DNA of 64,000 nucleotides from Achromobacter sp. MYb9 (GCF_002975275.1 NZ_PCOQ01000001.1:372001-436000), one strand, 5' to 3'. Numbered from the stretch's first letter, positions 39,273-47,953 are shown. Notes: generated from the sequence alone by a model not told the origin. Program-made: numbers and translations.

Positions 39273-40259
39273 TCAGACCATGCGGGACGCCAGCTTCAGG
39301 TCCTGCCAGGCCCGCGCCTTCTCGGACGGGCTGCGCAGCAGGTACGCCGGGTGGTAGCTGACGATGACCGGAATCTCGGCGCCTTCGTCCGTCTTCAACG
39401 AATGAACACGGCCCCGCAGGCTGCCGATCGTGGCGTCCGTGCCCAGCAGCGTCTGCGCCGCGAAGCGGCCCAGCACCAGGATGCGCTCGGGTTTGAGCAA
39501 GGCAATCTGCCGCATCAGGTACGGGCTGCAGGCCGCGATTTCCTCGGGTTTGGGGTTGCGGTTGCCCGGTGGACGGCACTTGATCACGTTCGTGATGAAC
39601 ACGTCGGTTTCCCGGCTCATGCCCACGGCGGCCAACATCGCGTCCAGCAGCTGGCCGGACCGGCCCACGAAGGGATGGCCCTGCCGGTCTTCTTGCTCGC
39701 CCGGGGCTTCGCCCACGACCAGCCAGCGGGTCGGGGTGGCGCCTTGACCGAACACGGCGTGGCGCCGCCCGTCGCACAAGCCGCAGGCGGTGCAGGCCAC
39801 GACCTGTTCACGCAATTCGTCCAGATTGGCGTTCTTGACGGCCTCGGCCACCGGGATGCGCGGCGCCTCGACGACGTCGTCCTCGGCCGCCTTGGGCTCC
39901 GGGCGCGGAGGCGGGCCCGTGCGATTCAGGATGGACGCCGGAATGCCCGGACGGCCATTCGCGCGCTTGGACGCGACGGTCTCGACCACAGGCGCGGCGC
40001 CAGCAATGGCAGCCGGCGCGGCAGGCGCGGGCGCAGGCGCCACGGGCAGCGGCGCGGTGTCTTGCACAACGACGGCTGGCGTTGCGTCGGGAACGGAAAC
40101 CGGTTCGGAAACAGGCGCTTGCGGCACCACGACGGGACGCACGGCGGCGGGCGCCGGACGCATCCACAGGCGTTCCATGCCGATTTCCCGCAGCCAGATC
40201 CTTTGCAGCGGATTGATGCGGGGAACGGCCGGCTTGGCGGCAGCGGTCGGCAGGCTCAT
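39273..40259 (-). CDS. Uracil-DNA glycosylase, family 4 (Fe-S), with long N-terminal extension
   Basis: 328 residues. Removes uracil from DNA. The catalytic domain (about 130-328) has the Fe-S cysteines of family 4 (CTACGLCDGR), motif A GEAPGEQEDRQG, and motif B SYHPAYLLRSP. The first 120 residues are Pro/Ala/Val-rich with no recognised fold, apart from a conserved-looking start INPLQRIWLREIGMERLW. This fits the Bordetella-type extended UDG. It overlaps the tsaB-rimI gene by four bases. Confidence 0.88.
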   Translation of the reverse strand: MSLPTAAAKPAVPRINPLQRIWLREIGMERLWMRPAPAAVRPVVVPQAPVSEPVSVPDATPAVVVQDTAPLPVAPAPAPAAPAAIAGAAPVVETVASKRANGRPGIPASILNRTGPPPRPEPKAAEDDVVEAPRIPVAEAVKNANLDELREQVVACTACGLCDGRRHAVFGQGATPTRWLVVGEAPGEQEDRQGHPFVGRSGQLLDAMLAAVGMSRETDVFITNVIKCRPPGNRNPKPEEIAACSPYLMRQIALLKPERILVLGRFAAQTLLGTDATIGSLRGRVHSLKTDEGAEIPVIVSYHPAYLLRSPSEKARAWQDLKLASRMV

Positions 40260-41524
40260 GCCGCTTCCTCCGCCGCAGCCGCAAACCGCTTCTGCATGAC
40301 CAGCGCGTCTTCACGGGCCCCCTTGGCGGCCGGGTAATACCCGCGCCGCACGCCGATCTGCAAATAGCCGTGATGTTGATAGAAGCTGACGGCGGACGCG
40401 TTGGACGGGCGCACTTCCAGCAGCACGCCTTCCAGTCCGCGCTGGCGCGCCTGCTGTTCGCACCAGTCAAGCAGGACGCCGCCCAGGCCCTGGCGATGCA
40501 GGGGCTTGGCCACGGCGATCACCAGCAGGTGAGCCACGTCGGGGGCGAACATCAGGATGCAGAAGCCCGCCACCTTGCCCTCGCGGCGGAGCACCCAGGC
40601 GCCGTATCCGGCAGCCAGCGCATCCGCGAAATTGCCGCGGGTCCAGGGAAACGCCTGCACATGGGCTTCCAGCGCCACGACGTCGTCCAGGTCGGCTTCG
40701 GTGAGCGGCTGCGGGATCAGGGGCGCTTGCGACGCCAGTGACGGCTGCGCCTTGGGGTTGCCACCTTCGCCACGCATGCGTTCGGCGGTGGTGAAGGCCA
40801 CTTTGTCGCGCACGTACAGCGGTGCGGCCTGTTCGGGCGGCAGGGCCTCGCCACGCAGCCATCCCTGGCGCGCCAGCCGCGCTACGCTGGCGGCTTCAGG
40901 CCGTTGCGCGTCGGCGGCGCGGCGCCAGGCCGCGGGATGCGTCATGTCAGCCGCATAGGCGTCCCAGGCGTCGCCCGCCAGCACCAGATTCAGGCTCAGC
41001 CCCGCCTGGGCCGACCACGCTGGCAGATGGTGCTCGGTCCAGGGCACGACTTCGGCCGCCGCGATCAGCAGCGGCGGCTGCACGGTTTCCCAGCCGCCCT
41101 CGCCTTCCGGCGCGGCCGCCGGGCGGTAGACCGCCAGATAGACTTCATTCATGCGGGCGTCCAGGGCCACGACGATGGCATCGGACGGGGTTGCGTCCGC
41201 GACCTGGGCGGCAACCGCCTGGTGCGACACGACCGGCAGCACGGGTATGCCCAGGCCCAGCCCCATGCCCTGGGCCACGCCACAGGCCACGCGCAGCCCC
41301 GTAAAGCCCCCCGGCCCCTGGCCGAAGGCCACGGCGTGGAGCGACGAAGGCGCCAGGCCCGAGGCCGCCAGAAGCTCGTTGGCCATCGGCAAAAGCCGTT
41401 CGGCGTGCTCCTGGGAGCCCTCGTGTTCCCGGGTACTGACCTCCAGGCGGCCATCGACCGCCCGCAACAGGGCCACCCCACAACGGGACGAAGACGTTTC
41501 CAAAGCCAGCAGGTTTAGTTCCAT
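40256..41524 (-). CDS. Fused TsaB (t6A synthesis subunit) and RimI (N-acetyltransferase)
   Basis: 422 residues. TsaB domain about 1-250: LALETSSSRCGVALL, FGQGPGGFTGLRVACGVAQG and DARMNEVYLAVYR, the ASKHA-like start, glycine loop and subunit motif of the t6A partner of TsaD. RimI domain about 271-412: acetyl-CoA loop RQGLGGVLLD and LEVRPSNASAVSFYQHHGY, the ribosomal S18 N-acetyltransferase signature. Linker 250-270 is Gly/Pro-rich. The ATG at 41524 starts MELNLLALETSSSRC. Known fusions in this group combine the same two partners. Confidence 0.92.
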   Translation of the reverse strand: MELNLLALETSSSRCGVALLRAVDGRLEVSTREHEGSQEHAERLLPMANELLAASGLAPSSLHAVAFGQGPGGFTGLRVACGVAQGMGLGLGIPVLPVVSHQAVAAQVADATPSDAIVVALDARMNEVYLAVYRPAAAPEGEGGWETVQPPLLIAAAEVVPWTEHHLPAWSAQAGLSLNLVLAGDAWDAYAADMTHPAAWRRAADAQRPEAASVARLARQGWLRGEALPPEQAAPLYVRDKVAFTTAERMRGEGGNPKAQPSLASQAPLIPQPLTEADLDDVVALEAHVQAFPWTRGNFADALAAGYGAWVLRREGKVAGFCILMFAPDVAHLLVIAVAKPLHRQGLGGVLLDWCEQQARQRGLEGVLLEVRPSNASAVSFYQHHGYLQIGVRRGYYPAAKGAREDALVMQKRFAAAAEEAA

Positions 41525-41655
41525 AGATGCAGATTGTACGAAATACGGCGGCTTTGCCCCCGGTTGTAAGGGGGATTTCAACCATGGTTCGCAATGTGTA
41601 ATATCTTGTGAACGCCCACTAGCCGCTGGTTCTCGTCACTGTTACATTTCCGGCC

Positions 41656-42390
41656 ATGAATACGCAAAACACCACCCCCACCCGAAAAATCCTCGTCGTC
41701 GACGATGATCCGCGCTTGCGCGATTTGCTGCGCCGGTATTTGTCCGAGCAGGGATTCAACGTTTTCGTTGCCGAAGACGCCAAAGAGATGGGCAAACTCT
41801 GGCAACGCGAGCATTTCGACCTGCTCGTGCTGGATCTGATGCTGCCCGGCGAAGATGGCCTGTCCATCTGTCGTCGGCTGCGCGGTGGCCACGACAACAC
41901 GCCCATCATCATGCTCACGGCCAAGGCGGAAGAAATCGACCGCATCGTGGGCCTTGAAATGGGCGCGGACGACTACCTGTCCAAACCGTTCAACCCCCGG
42001 GAACTGCTGGCACGGATCAACGCGATCCTGCGCCGCCGCGGCACCGAGGAACATCCCGGCGCCCCCAGCCAGGAAAACGAATCCATCGCCTTCGGCCCCT
42101 ACGTGCTCAACCTGTCCACCCGTACGCTCACGCGCAACGGCGAACAGGTGCCGATCACCACGGGTGAATTCTCGGTGCTCAAGGTGTTTGCGCGCCATCC
42201 GAAGATCCCCCTGTCCCGCGACAAGCTCATGGAGCTGGCGCGCGGCCGCGAATACGAAGCTTTCGATCGCAGCCTCGACGTCCAGATCTCGCGCCTGCGC
42301 AAACTGATCGAACCTAATCCGTCCAAGCCCGTGTTCATCCAGACCGTTTGGGGTCTCGGATACGTGTTTGTGCCGGACGGTGGTAGCTGA
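41656..42390 (+). CDS. ompR: OmpR-family response regulator
   Basis: 244 residues. Receiver domain with phospho-acceptor D60 (LVLDLMLPGEDG), acidic pair D16-D18 (VVDDDPR) and SKPF lysine; C-terminal winged helix with ITTGEFSVLKVFARHP and SLDVQISRLRKLIEPNP, the OmpR subgroup sequence. It probably controls outer membrane genes with the kinase that overlaps region follows. The ATG at 41656 was taken; the region before it (41525-41655) contains the promoter of ompR and of tsaB-rimI. Confidence 0.9.
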   Translation: MNTQNTTPTRKILVVDDDPRLRDLLRRYLSEQGFNVFVAEDAKEMGKLWQREHFDLLVLDLMLPGEDGLSICRRLRGGHDNTPIIMLTAKAEEIDRIVGLEMGADDYLSKPFNPRELLARINAILRRRGTEEHPGAPSQENESIAFGPYVLNLSTRTLTRNGEQVPITTGEFSVLKVFARHPKIPLSRDKLMELARGREYEAFDRSLDVQISRLRKLIEPNPSKPVFIQTVWGLGYVFVPDGGS

Positions 42391-42424
42391 TCGGCTCGCC
42401 CGCCCCGGGCAGGAGCGCAGCCTC

Positions 42425-43819
42425 GTGCCCCGCTTGCGCAGAACCTTCAGGAACCTGACTTCACGTTTGCGGCTCGGCTTGTTCGGCCGCACGTTCCTGC
42501 TGCTTGCCGCGCTGATGTTGGTCAGCCTGGGCGCGTGGCTACAAGTCTTCTTCAGCATGGAGCTGGGACCGCGCGCCAATCAAATGGCGCAGCGGGTGAT
42601 CACGGCCGTCAATATCACACGCACGGCGCTGATCTACTCGCACAACGGCGAACGCAGCAAGCTCCTGCTGGACCTGGCCACCAACGAAGGCATCCAGGTC
42701 TATCCGCGCGAAGTCACTGACTTTGCCGAAGCCCTCCCCGACGACGACTATTGGCAACGCGTTGCCCAGCATATCCGCACGCGCTTCGGTCCGGAAACGC
42801 AGATCGCCTGGGGCGTGAACCAGGTGCCTGGCTTCTGGGTCAGCTTCCAGATAGAGAAAGACCTGTACTGGCTGGTGTTCGAGCGAGAGCAGATCGGGTT
42901 GACGGGCGGGATCGAATGGTTGGGCTGGGGCGCCACGGCGTTGCTGCTTTCCCTTGTCGGGGCGGCGGTCTCGGTGGGCTTCGTGAACCGGCCGTTGTCG
43001 CGGCTGGCCCGGGCGGCCCAGGTGCTGTCGCGCGGCGAGACACCCGCAGCCCTGCCCGAGCAGGGTCCGCTGGAAATCCGCGACCTGAACGCCTCGTTCA
43101 ATCGGATGGCCAAAGACTTGCGACAGGCCGAGGCAGACCGGGAACTGATGCTGGCGGGGATTTCGCACGACCTGCGCACGCCGCTTGCCCGCATGCGGCT
43201 TGAGATCGAACTGAGCGGCGTGTCGGAAGACGCCCGCCAGGCCATCGACGAAGACCTGGGCCAGATCGACCACAGCATCGGCCAGTTGATGGAATACGCA
43301 CGTCCGGCCGGCACGCTGCCGCAACTGGCGACGGACATCTCGGCGGTCCTGGCCGAACTCTACGAACGCGAACGCAGCCACACGGCGTCGCTGGGTGGAG
43401 ACCTCGACGCCTCGCTGGAACCGGGGCTGCGCGCCCGGATCACGGCGCTGGACTTGAAGCGCGTGGTCAGCAACCTGATCGAAAACGCGCGGCGCTATGG
43501 CCGGTCCAGCGACGGCATGGCGCACCTTGTCATGACGCTGCAAGCCGAAGGCGGCATGATCGTGATCGAAGTCTGCGACCGCGGGCCCGGCATCGCTCCT
43601 GAAGATGTCGACCGGCTGCTGCGGCCTTTCTCGCGGGGCGAGGCGGCGCGTACCGGTGTCAGCGGCGCGGGCCTGGGTCTGGCCATCGTCGAACGCCTGC
43701 TCAAGCACGTGGGCGGCACGCTGCGAATGCTCCCCCGAGAGGGCGGCGGGCTGACCGCGCGGATAGAGTTGCCCAAAGCCAAGTTTAGGAATTATCAATT
43801 AGACAACGATAATCCATAG
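42425..43819 (+). CDS. EnvZ-family sensor histidine kinase
   Basis: 464 residues. Two membrane segments (about 23-45 and 160-187) bracket a periplasmic sensor, then HAMP (NRPLSRLARAAQVLSRGE), the phospho-acceptor H248 (ISHDLRTPLARMRLEIE), N box (LKRVVSNLIENARRYG), D-box (EVCDRGPGIA) and G-box (SGAGLGLAIVERLLKH). The GTG at 42425 is preceded by AGGAG nine bases away, so it was chosen over the TTG at 42368 that overlaps ompR. Partner of the response regulator upstream. Its last codons overlap an inverted repeat at the ahpC promoter. Confidence 0.88.
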   Translation: MPRLRRTFRNLTSRLRLGLFGRTFLLLAALMLVSLGAWLQVFFSMELGPRANQMAQRVITAVNITRTALIYSHNGERSKLLLDLATNEGIQVYPREVTDFAEALPDDDYWQRVAQHIRTRFGPETQIAWGVNQVPGFWVSFQIEKDLYWLVFEREQIGLTGGIEWLGWGATALLLSLVGAAVSVGFVNRPLSRLARAAQVLSRGETPAALPEQGPLEIRDLNASFNRMAKDLRQAEADRELMLAGISHDLRTPLARMRLEIELSGVSEDARQAIDEDLGQIDHSIGQLMEYARPAGTLPQLATDISAVLAELYERERSHTASLGGDLDASLEPGLRARITALDLKRVVSNLIENARRYGRSSDGMAHLVMTLQAEGGMIVIEVCDRGPGIAPEDVDRLLRPFSRGEAARTGVSGAGLGLAIVERLLKHVGGTLRMLPREGGGLTARIELPKAKFRNYQLDNDNP

Positions 43820-43827
43820 CGTAGAAT
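43791..43827 (+). promoter_or_regulatory. ahpC promoter with an OxyR-type dyad
   Basis: A candidate promoter is TTAGAC (43799-43804), 17-base spacer, TAGAAT (43822-43827). ATTATC and GATAAT (43791-43796, 43808-43813) form a perfect 6-bp dyad with 11-base spacer over the -35, the arrangement of LysR-type activators. OxyR is the usual activator of ahpC. The dyad overlaps the kinase stop codon. Confidence 0.5.
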
Positions 43828-43878
43828 TTATGCTTTAAGGCACAGCCTTATTTCCACCAACAACTACTGGGAGTACAC

Positions 43879-44427
43879 ATGAAAACTGTTGGCGACAAAC
43901 TCGAGCCCTTCAAGGTCACCGGCGTCAAACCCGGCTTCAACCAGCACGAAGAAAATGGCGTGTCGGCGTTTGAAGACATCACCGAAAGCTCGTTCCCCGG
44001 CAAGTGGAAGGTGATCTACTTCTACCCGAAAGACTTCACGTTTGTGTGCCCGACCGAAATCGTCGGCTTCAACAAGCTGGCCAAGGATTTCGAAGACCGC
44101 GACGCCGTCCTGCTGGGCGGCTCGACCGATAACGAATTCGTCAAGCTGGCATGGCGCCGTGAGCACCCGGACCTGAACAAGCTGGGCCACTACCAATTCG
44201 GCGACACCACCGGTGCCCTGATCGACCAGCTGGGCGTCCGTGAAAAGGGTGCTGGCGTTGCCCTGCGCGCCACGTTCATCGTTGATCCGGACAACACGAT
44301 CCAGCACGTTTCGGTGAACAACCTGAACGTCGGCCGTAACCCGGAAGAAGTTCTGCGTCTGCTTGACGGTCTGCAAACCGACGAGCTGTGCCCGTGCAAC
44401 CGTACGGTTGGCGGCGCCACGCTGTAA
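43879..44427 (+). CDS. ahpC: AhpC-type peroxiredoxin
   Basis: 182 residues that reduce hydrogen and organic peroxides. The peroxidatic Cys is C57 in DFTFVCPTE, and the resolving region CPC (C171, C173) is close to the C-terminus. Contains the conserved R after GAGVALRATFIVDP. It is the short form that pairs with AhpD rather than AhpF. Followed by ahpD after 74 bases containing a small GGCCTGC/GCAGGCC hairpin. Confidence 0.95.
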   Translation: MKTVGDKLEPFKVTGVKPGFNQHEENGVSAFEDITESSFPGKWKVIYFYPKDFTFVCPTEIVGFNKLAKDFEDRDAVLLGGSTDNEFVKLAWRREHPDLNKLGHYQFGDTTGALIDQLGVREKGAGVALRATFIVDPDNTIQHVSVNNLNVGRNPEEVLRLLDGLQTDELCPCNRTVGGATL

Positions 44428-44501
44428 TTTCCAGCCCGGCAACGGGCCTGCTTGCAGGCCCCGAGCTGGGCTTTAATTGCGCTAGATTATAGGTAAAAAC
44501 T

Positions 44502-45020
44502 ATGGAATTTCTTACCACCATTAAGGAACAGCTGCCGGATTGGGCCAAGGACATCCGCCTGAATCTGGACGCCGTGATTGCCCGTTCGACGCTCGCCCCT
44601 GAAGATGCCGTGGGCGCCGCCCTGTCCGCCGCCTACGCCGCGCGCAGCCCGGTGCTGGTGGAAGCCTTCAAGAGCGGCTTGTCGGAAGGCGACGCCAATG
44701 CCGCGCTGACCGCTTCGGCGCTCATGGGCATGAACAACACCTGGTATCCCTACGTGGAAATGACCGGCGATGCGCAGTTGAAGAGCCTGCCGGCGCAGCT
44801 GCGCATGAATGCCTACGCCACCCACGGCGGCGTGGAAAAGAAGCGCTTCGAACTGTTCGCGCTGGTGGCCTCGATCATCGGCAAGTGCCACTTCTGTGTG
44901 GCCTCGCACTATGAAAACCTGAAGAACGACGGCCTGTCGACCGAACAGCTGCGCGACGCGGGCCGTATCGCATCGGTGGTGAACGCCGCCGCCCTGGCAC
45001 TGGCCGCCCAAGGAAAATAG
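44502..45020 (+). CDS. ahpD: Alkyl hydroperoxide reductase AhpD
   Basis: 172 residues that regenerate AhpC using a CxxC dithiol. The redox motif KCHFCVASH (C129, C132, H136) and the upstream glutamate in FELFALVASI match the Mycobacterium AhpD proton-relay set. Adjacent to ahpC in the same direction, completing a peroxide reduction pair; electrons would come from a dihydrolipoamide system elsewhere. Its stop directly adjoins the repeat at 45020. Confidence 0.92.
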   Translation: MEFLTTIKEQLPDWAKDIRLNLDAVIARSTLAPEDAVGAALSAAYAARSPVLVEAFKSGLSEGDANAALTASALMGMNNTWYPYVEMTGDAQLKSLPAQLRMNAYATHGGVEKKRFELFALVASIIGKCHFCVASHYENLKNDGLSTEQLRDAGRIASVVNAAALALAAQGK

Positions 45021-45137
45021 CCCCCACGCCGCACACGCTGCGCGTGCTTGCTGCCCCCCGAGGGGGCGCTTTTTGCCTTGGGGCGGCCCGGCGGCAAAAA
45101 TGGCCCCCACGCCGCACACGCTGCGCGTGCTTGCTGC
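45020..45137 (+). repeat. Intergenic repeat: 35-bp unit twice plus a GC-rich spacer
   Basis: A 35-base unit starting GCCCCCACGCCGCACACGCT and ending TTGCTGC occurs at 45020-45054 and again at 45103-45137 with no mismatch. The unit contains CACGCTGCGCGTG, a near palindrome. The stretch between has CCCCCCGAGGGGGC (hairpin) and TTTTTGCC. Similar repeats are dispersed in Alcaligenaceae and Comamonadaceae, from memory. Not coding. Confidence 0.7.
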
Positions 45138-45163
45138 TCTGCTCCTTGATGGGCACAAAAAAA

Positions 45164-45189
45164 CCGCCTGTTCGCACAGGCGGTTTTTT
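45164..45189. terminator. Bidirectional terminator after ahpD
   Basis: Stem CCGCCTG / CAGGCGG, loop TTCGCA, with A tracts upstream and six T residues downstream. It lies 17 bases before the stop of the convergent metallopeptidase gene. Confidence 0.85.
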
Positions 45190-45206
45190 CATGCGGCTGG
45201 CGATGG

Positions 45207-47321
45207 CTACTTCTTCGCCATGTCCGAGGTGGTCGGCAGGCCGTTGGCGGCCCATGCTTCGACGCCGCCGCGGTACCAGTAGGCCGGCCAGCCCAACGTC
45301 CCGGCGCGCAGGGCCGCGTTATAGGACGAACGGTCGTTCATGCTGCCGCCCAGGAACACGACCGGCACATCCCGCTTGCCGCCGCTTTTCTTCAGCAACC
45401 AGGCGTCCAGCGAGGCTTGCAGCTGATCAGTGACGCTGCCGTCCGAACCGGCGTCGGCCAGCGGGAAAGCGATCGGCACCGTGTCGCGCAGGCCGCTGGT
45501 ATCGACGATCAGGATGTTCTTGTCGTTCTTGACCATCGACACCAGATCCGCAGTGGTAATCACCTGGGCCCGGTAGATCTGGTTGGGCGTCGGCCCCTTG
45601 TAGGGCGCGGCGAACAGCATGGTCGTGGGCGGCACGCCCATGTCTTTCAGTTCGTCGATGGCGCTGGGGGGCATGCCTTGGCCGGGCGCCGATTGCGGCT
45701 GCTGGCGTGGCGCAGTGGCCGGGCCGCCGCCCTTGTTGGCCACGACTTCGCCATTGACGGTACCCATTTCGATATCGGAAATCATCACCGCGATGCTCTC
45801 GATGAGCTCATAGCACATCGTGATCGAGCCTTCACGCGGGCTGTACCAGGCGTTGAGCTTGCCGCAGTCCTTGAACACCACGTTTACCGGACGCGGCAGC
45901 ACATAGGTCTGCCCGAGCAACTTGATGTTGTTCGTGATCGCTTCGGAAAGGTTGTTGGCGAACAGATTGCCGATCTTGCGCGAAGACGGTTCGAAGACCA
46001 CCTTCACCGGCGCGCCGGGCGCATTGGCAGGCTGCAGGCCGTCCGGCGTCCAGGTGCCGACGCGGGTATAAGGCGCCAGGATCTTGCGCCAGGCGCGGTT
46101 CTGCTTGTTGAATTCGTCCGAGCAACGCGCCTTGGTCCGGTCTTCAAGCCCGACGTGCTTGGCCACCGGCTCGAAGACGCTGGGATTACCGCCATACATG
46201 ATGCAAAGCATGTTGCGGAAGCGCTTGAGGTCGCCCGTATGTTCGTCTTGCCAGGCCGAAGAGGCCGACGCGCCGTTGCTTTCAGCCACTTTGCCGCTGT
46301 AGTACCACTGCAGCGCGGCATAGGTGGCCGCATCGCGGGCCATGGTGTTCACGTCCTTGTCGTTCGACGGGTACATCGTCGGTTCGACAATCTGCAACGC
46401 CGCATAGATGTCGACCGCGTCTTCTTCCGCGCCGGTCGACGGCAATTCCAATTCGCCGATCAGCGCGTGGCCGAACTCGTGCATGAAAATGCTGCGCATG
46501 ATCCCGATGTACACCGAAACGATGCGCAGGGTGTCGCCACCGAAGCGCGGATAGGGGCCCGCGCCCGGCAATCCCGAGCTGCCGTTGCCGGCGGCCGGGG
46601 TCTGGGCGGGTGCTGGCGTTCTTTGCGGATTACCGCCTTGCGGGGCGGTTTGCGGCGCCCCCGCGCCGCCGCCGCCGGGGCGCGGGGGCAGTCCGCCGGC
46701 GGGCGCCGCCGCGCCGGACGGCTTCGAACCCACATTCGACTCGATGGTGAAATCCGCGATGCCGAAGGTGCCCACGTCATACGCCATGATGCCGATTTCG
46801 GAACCCACCGCGGGTGAATCGGTGACGTCGCCGATAATCTGGCCGTTCACGACGAACCGGGCAGCGCCCGGAAGCTCGACCACTTTCATGCGGTCGGACC
46901 CATCCAGTTTCGCCAGGTTGGGCACCGACGCGATATCGCGTCGCTTCTGGCCTTCCAGGCAGAACAGCAACGTATTCTTGTCGGCCGTGATCTCAAGCAG
47001 GCACAAGCTCTTGGCGGCGCGGTTATTCAGCACGACGCCGATGGAGGCTTTCGGATTCTGCGAATTGACGACCACATTGACGTCGGTCACGCGGCCCGTT
47101 TCGGGCGCCGGCCCCACATTGAGATACAGCGTCTGTTCGCTGCCCGGCGTCGCCGTATTGCGCAAGCTGAACCAGCCGTCTTGCACGCCGGCGGTCCAGC
47201 CTTGCAGCAGTTGCTGCCTGACCGTGCCGGCCAGCGGGCCAAGCTGTTGTTCAAACTCGGCGTGTGCAGCCGAACTGAATGCACCTAGGACGAAAATCAG
47301 GGCGACGCCGCGTAAATGCAT
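45207..47321 (-). CDS. Secreted putative DUF4344 metallopeptidase with rhodanese-like C-terminal domain
   Basis: 704 residues with a signal peptide (MHLRGVALIFVLGAFSSAAHA). About 22-195 is beta-rich with no clear name; 200-255 is a Pro/Gly/Ala linker. HEFGH (281-285) with GAEEDAVD (297-304) supplies zinc ligands. The block FKDCGKLNAWY..ITMCYEL (483-506) is also a DUF4344 motif, but in the form I know it precedes HExGH. Residues 575-695 end in YWYRGGVEAW like rhodanese domains; the catalytic cysteine loop is replaced by GGSMNDRSSYNA. No neighbour is linked: ahpD is convergent and ispF is upstream. An inverted repeat (47380-47388 / 47412-47420) lies in its promoter region. Function unknown. Confidence 0.8.
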   Translation of the reverse strand: MHLRGVALIFVLGAFSSAAHAEFEQQLGPLAGTVRQQLLQGWTAGVQDGWFSLRNTATPGSEQTLYLNVGPAPETGRVTDVNVVVNSQNPKASIGVVLNNRAAKSLCLLEITADKNTLLFCLEGQKRRDIASVPNLAKLDGSDRMKVVELPGAARFVVNGQIIGDVTDSPAVGSEIGIMAYDVGTFGIADFTIESNVGSKPSGAAAPAGGLPPRPGGGGAGAPQTAPQGGNPQRTPAPAQTPAAGNGSSGLPGAGPYPRFGGDTLRIVSVYIGIMRSIFMHEFGHALIGELELPSTGAEEDAVDIYAALQIVEPTMYPSNDKDVNTMARDAATYAALQWYYSGKVAESNGASASSAWQDEHTGDLKRFRNMLCIMYGGNPSVFEPVAKHVGLEDRTKARCSDEFNKQNRAWRKILAPYTRVGTWTPDGLQPANAPGAPVKVVFEPSSRKIGNLFANNLSEAITNNIKLLGQTYVLPRPVNVVFKDCGKLNAWYSPREGSITMCYELIESIAVMISDIEMGTVNGEVVANKGGGPATAPRQQPQSAPGQGMPPSAIDELKDMGVPPTTMLFAAPYKGPTPNQIYRAQVITTADLVSMVKNDKNILIVDTSGLRDTVPIAFPLADAGSDGSVTDQLQASLDAWLLKKSGGKRDVPVVFLGGSMNDRSSYNAALRAGTLGWPAYWYRGGVEAWAANGLPTTSDMAKK

Positions 47322-47467
47322 CCGAATGTCTCTGTGGTCGAAATTGAAGAGCGGAGAATATGCCAGATCAATTCGACCCGCTTATTTATTTGTTAAAGAT
47401 GTATTCCAAAGTAAATAAGCCGGGAATTCATGTGCATCGCGCTGGGGCCGCCGGGTTCCTTCCCGGC

Positions 47468-47953
47468 TCAGGCGCGGGCCAGCAGGGCCACGACGGTAGC
47501 CGCGATGCCTTCCTTGCGGCCCAGATAACCCAGGCCCTCGTTCGTCTTTGCCTTGATGTTGACTTCGGTCTCGGCCAGACCGGTATCCGCGGCGATGTTC
47601 TTCACCATGGCCGGCGCATGCGGGCCGATCTTGGGCGCTTGCGCGTGCAGAGTGGCATCGATGTTCACCGGCGCCCAGCCGGCGCTGCGCACTCGCGCCA
47701 TCGCCTCGCGCAGCAGCACGCGGCTGTCCGCGCCCTTGAAAGCCGGATCGGTATCCGGAAAATGCCGGCCGATGTCGCCCAGGCCCGCCGCGCCCAGCAG
47801 CGCGTCGGTGATCGCGTGCAGCAGGACGTCCGCATCGGAATGTCCCAGCAGGCCGTGCGTGTGCGGGATCGTGACCCCGCCGATGATCAGCGGGCGGCCT
47901 TCGACCAGCGCGTGCACGTCAAAGCCCTGCCCGACGCGAAAAGGAATGCTCAT
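47468..47953 (-). CDS. ispF: 2-C-methyl-D-erythritol 2,4-cyclodiphosphate synthase
   Basis: 161 residues, fifth step of the MEP isoprenoid pathway. The zinc/substrate motifs are [46 protein letters not shown], and C-terminal TTxE-like [16 protein letters not shown]. The ATG at 47953 overlaps the ispD stop by four bases (ATGA), so it is translationally coupled; an ATG six bases upstream adds two residues. A 6-bp GC hairpin lies after the stop. Confidence 0.96.
   Translation of the reverse strand: MSIPFRVGQGFDVHALVEGRPLIIGGVTIPHTHGLLGHSDADVLLHAITDALLGAAGLGDIGRHFPDTDPAFKGADSRVLLREAMARVRSAGWAPVNIDATLHAQAPKIGPHAPAMVKNIAADTGLAETEVNIKAKTNEGLGYLGRKEGIAATVVALLARA

Noticed and set aside
45044-45433. 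129-codon plus-strand ORF starting in the 45-kb repeat
   Set aside because: Made of the repeat, the terminator and antisense of the metallopeptidase gene.
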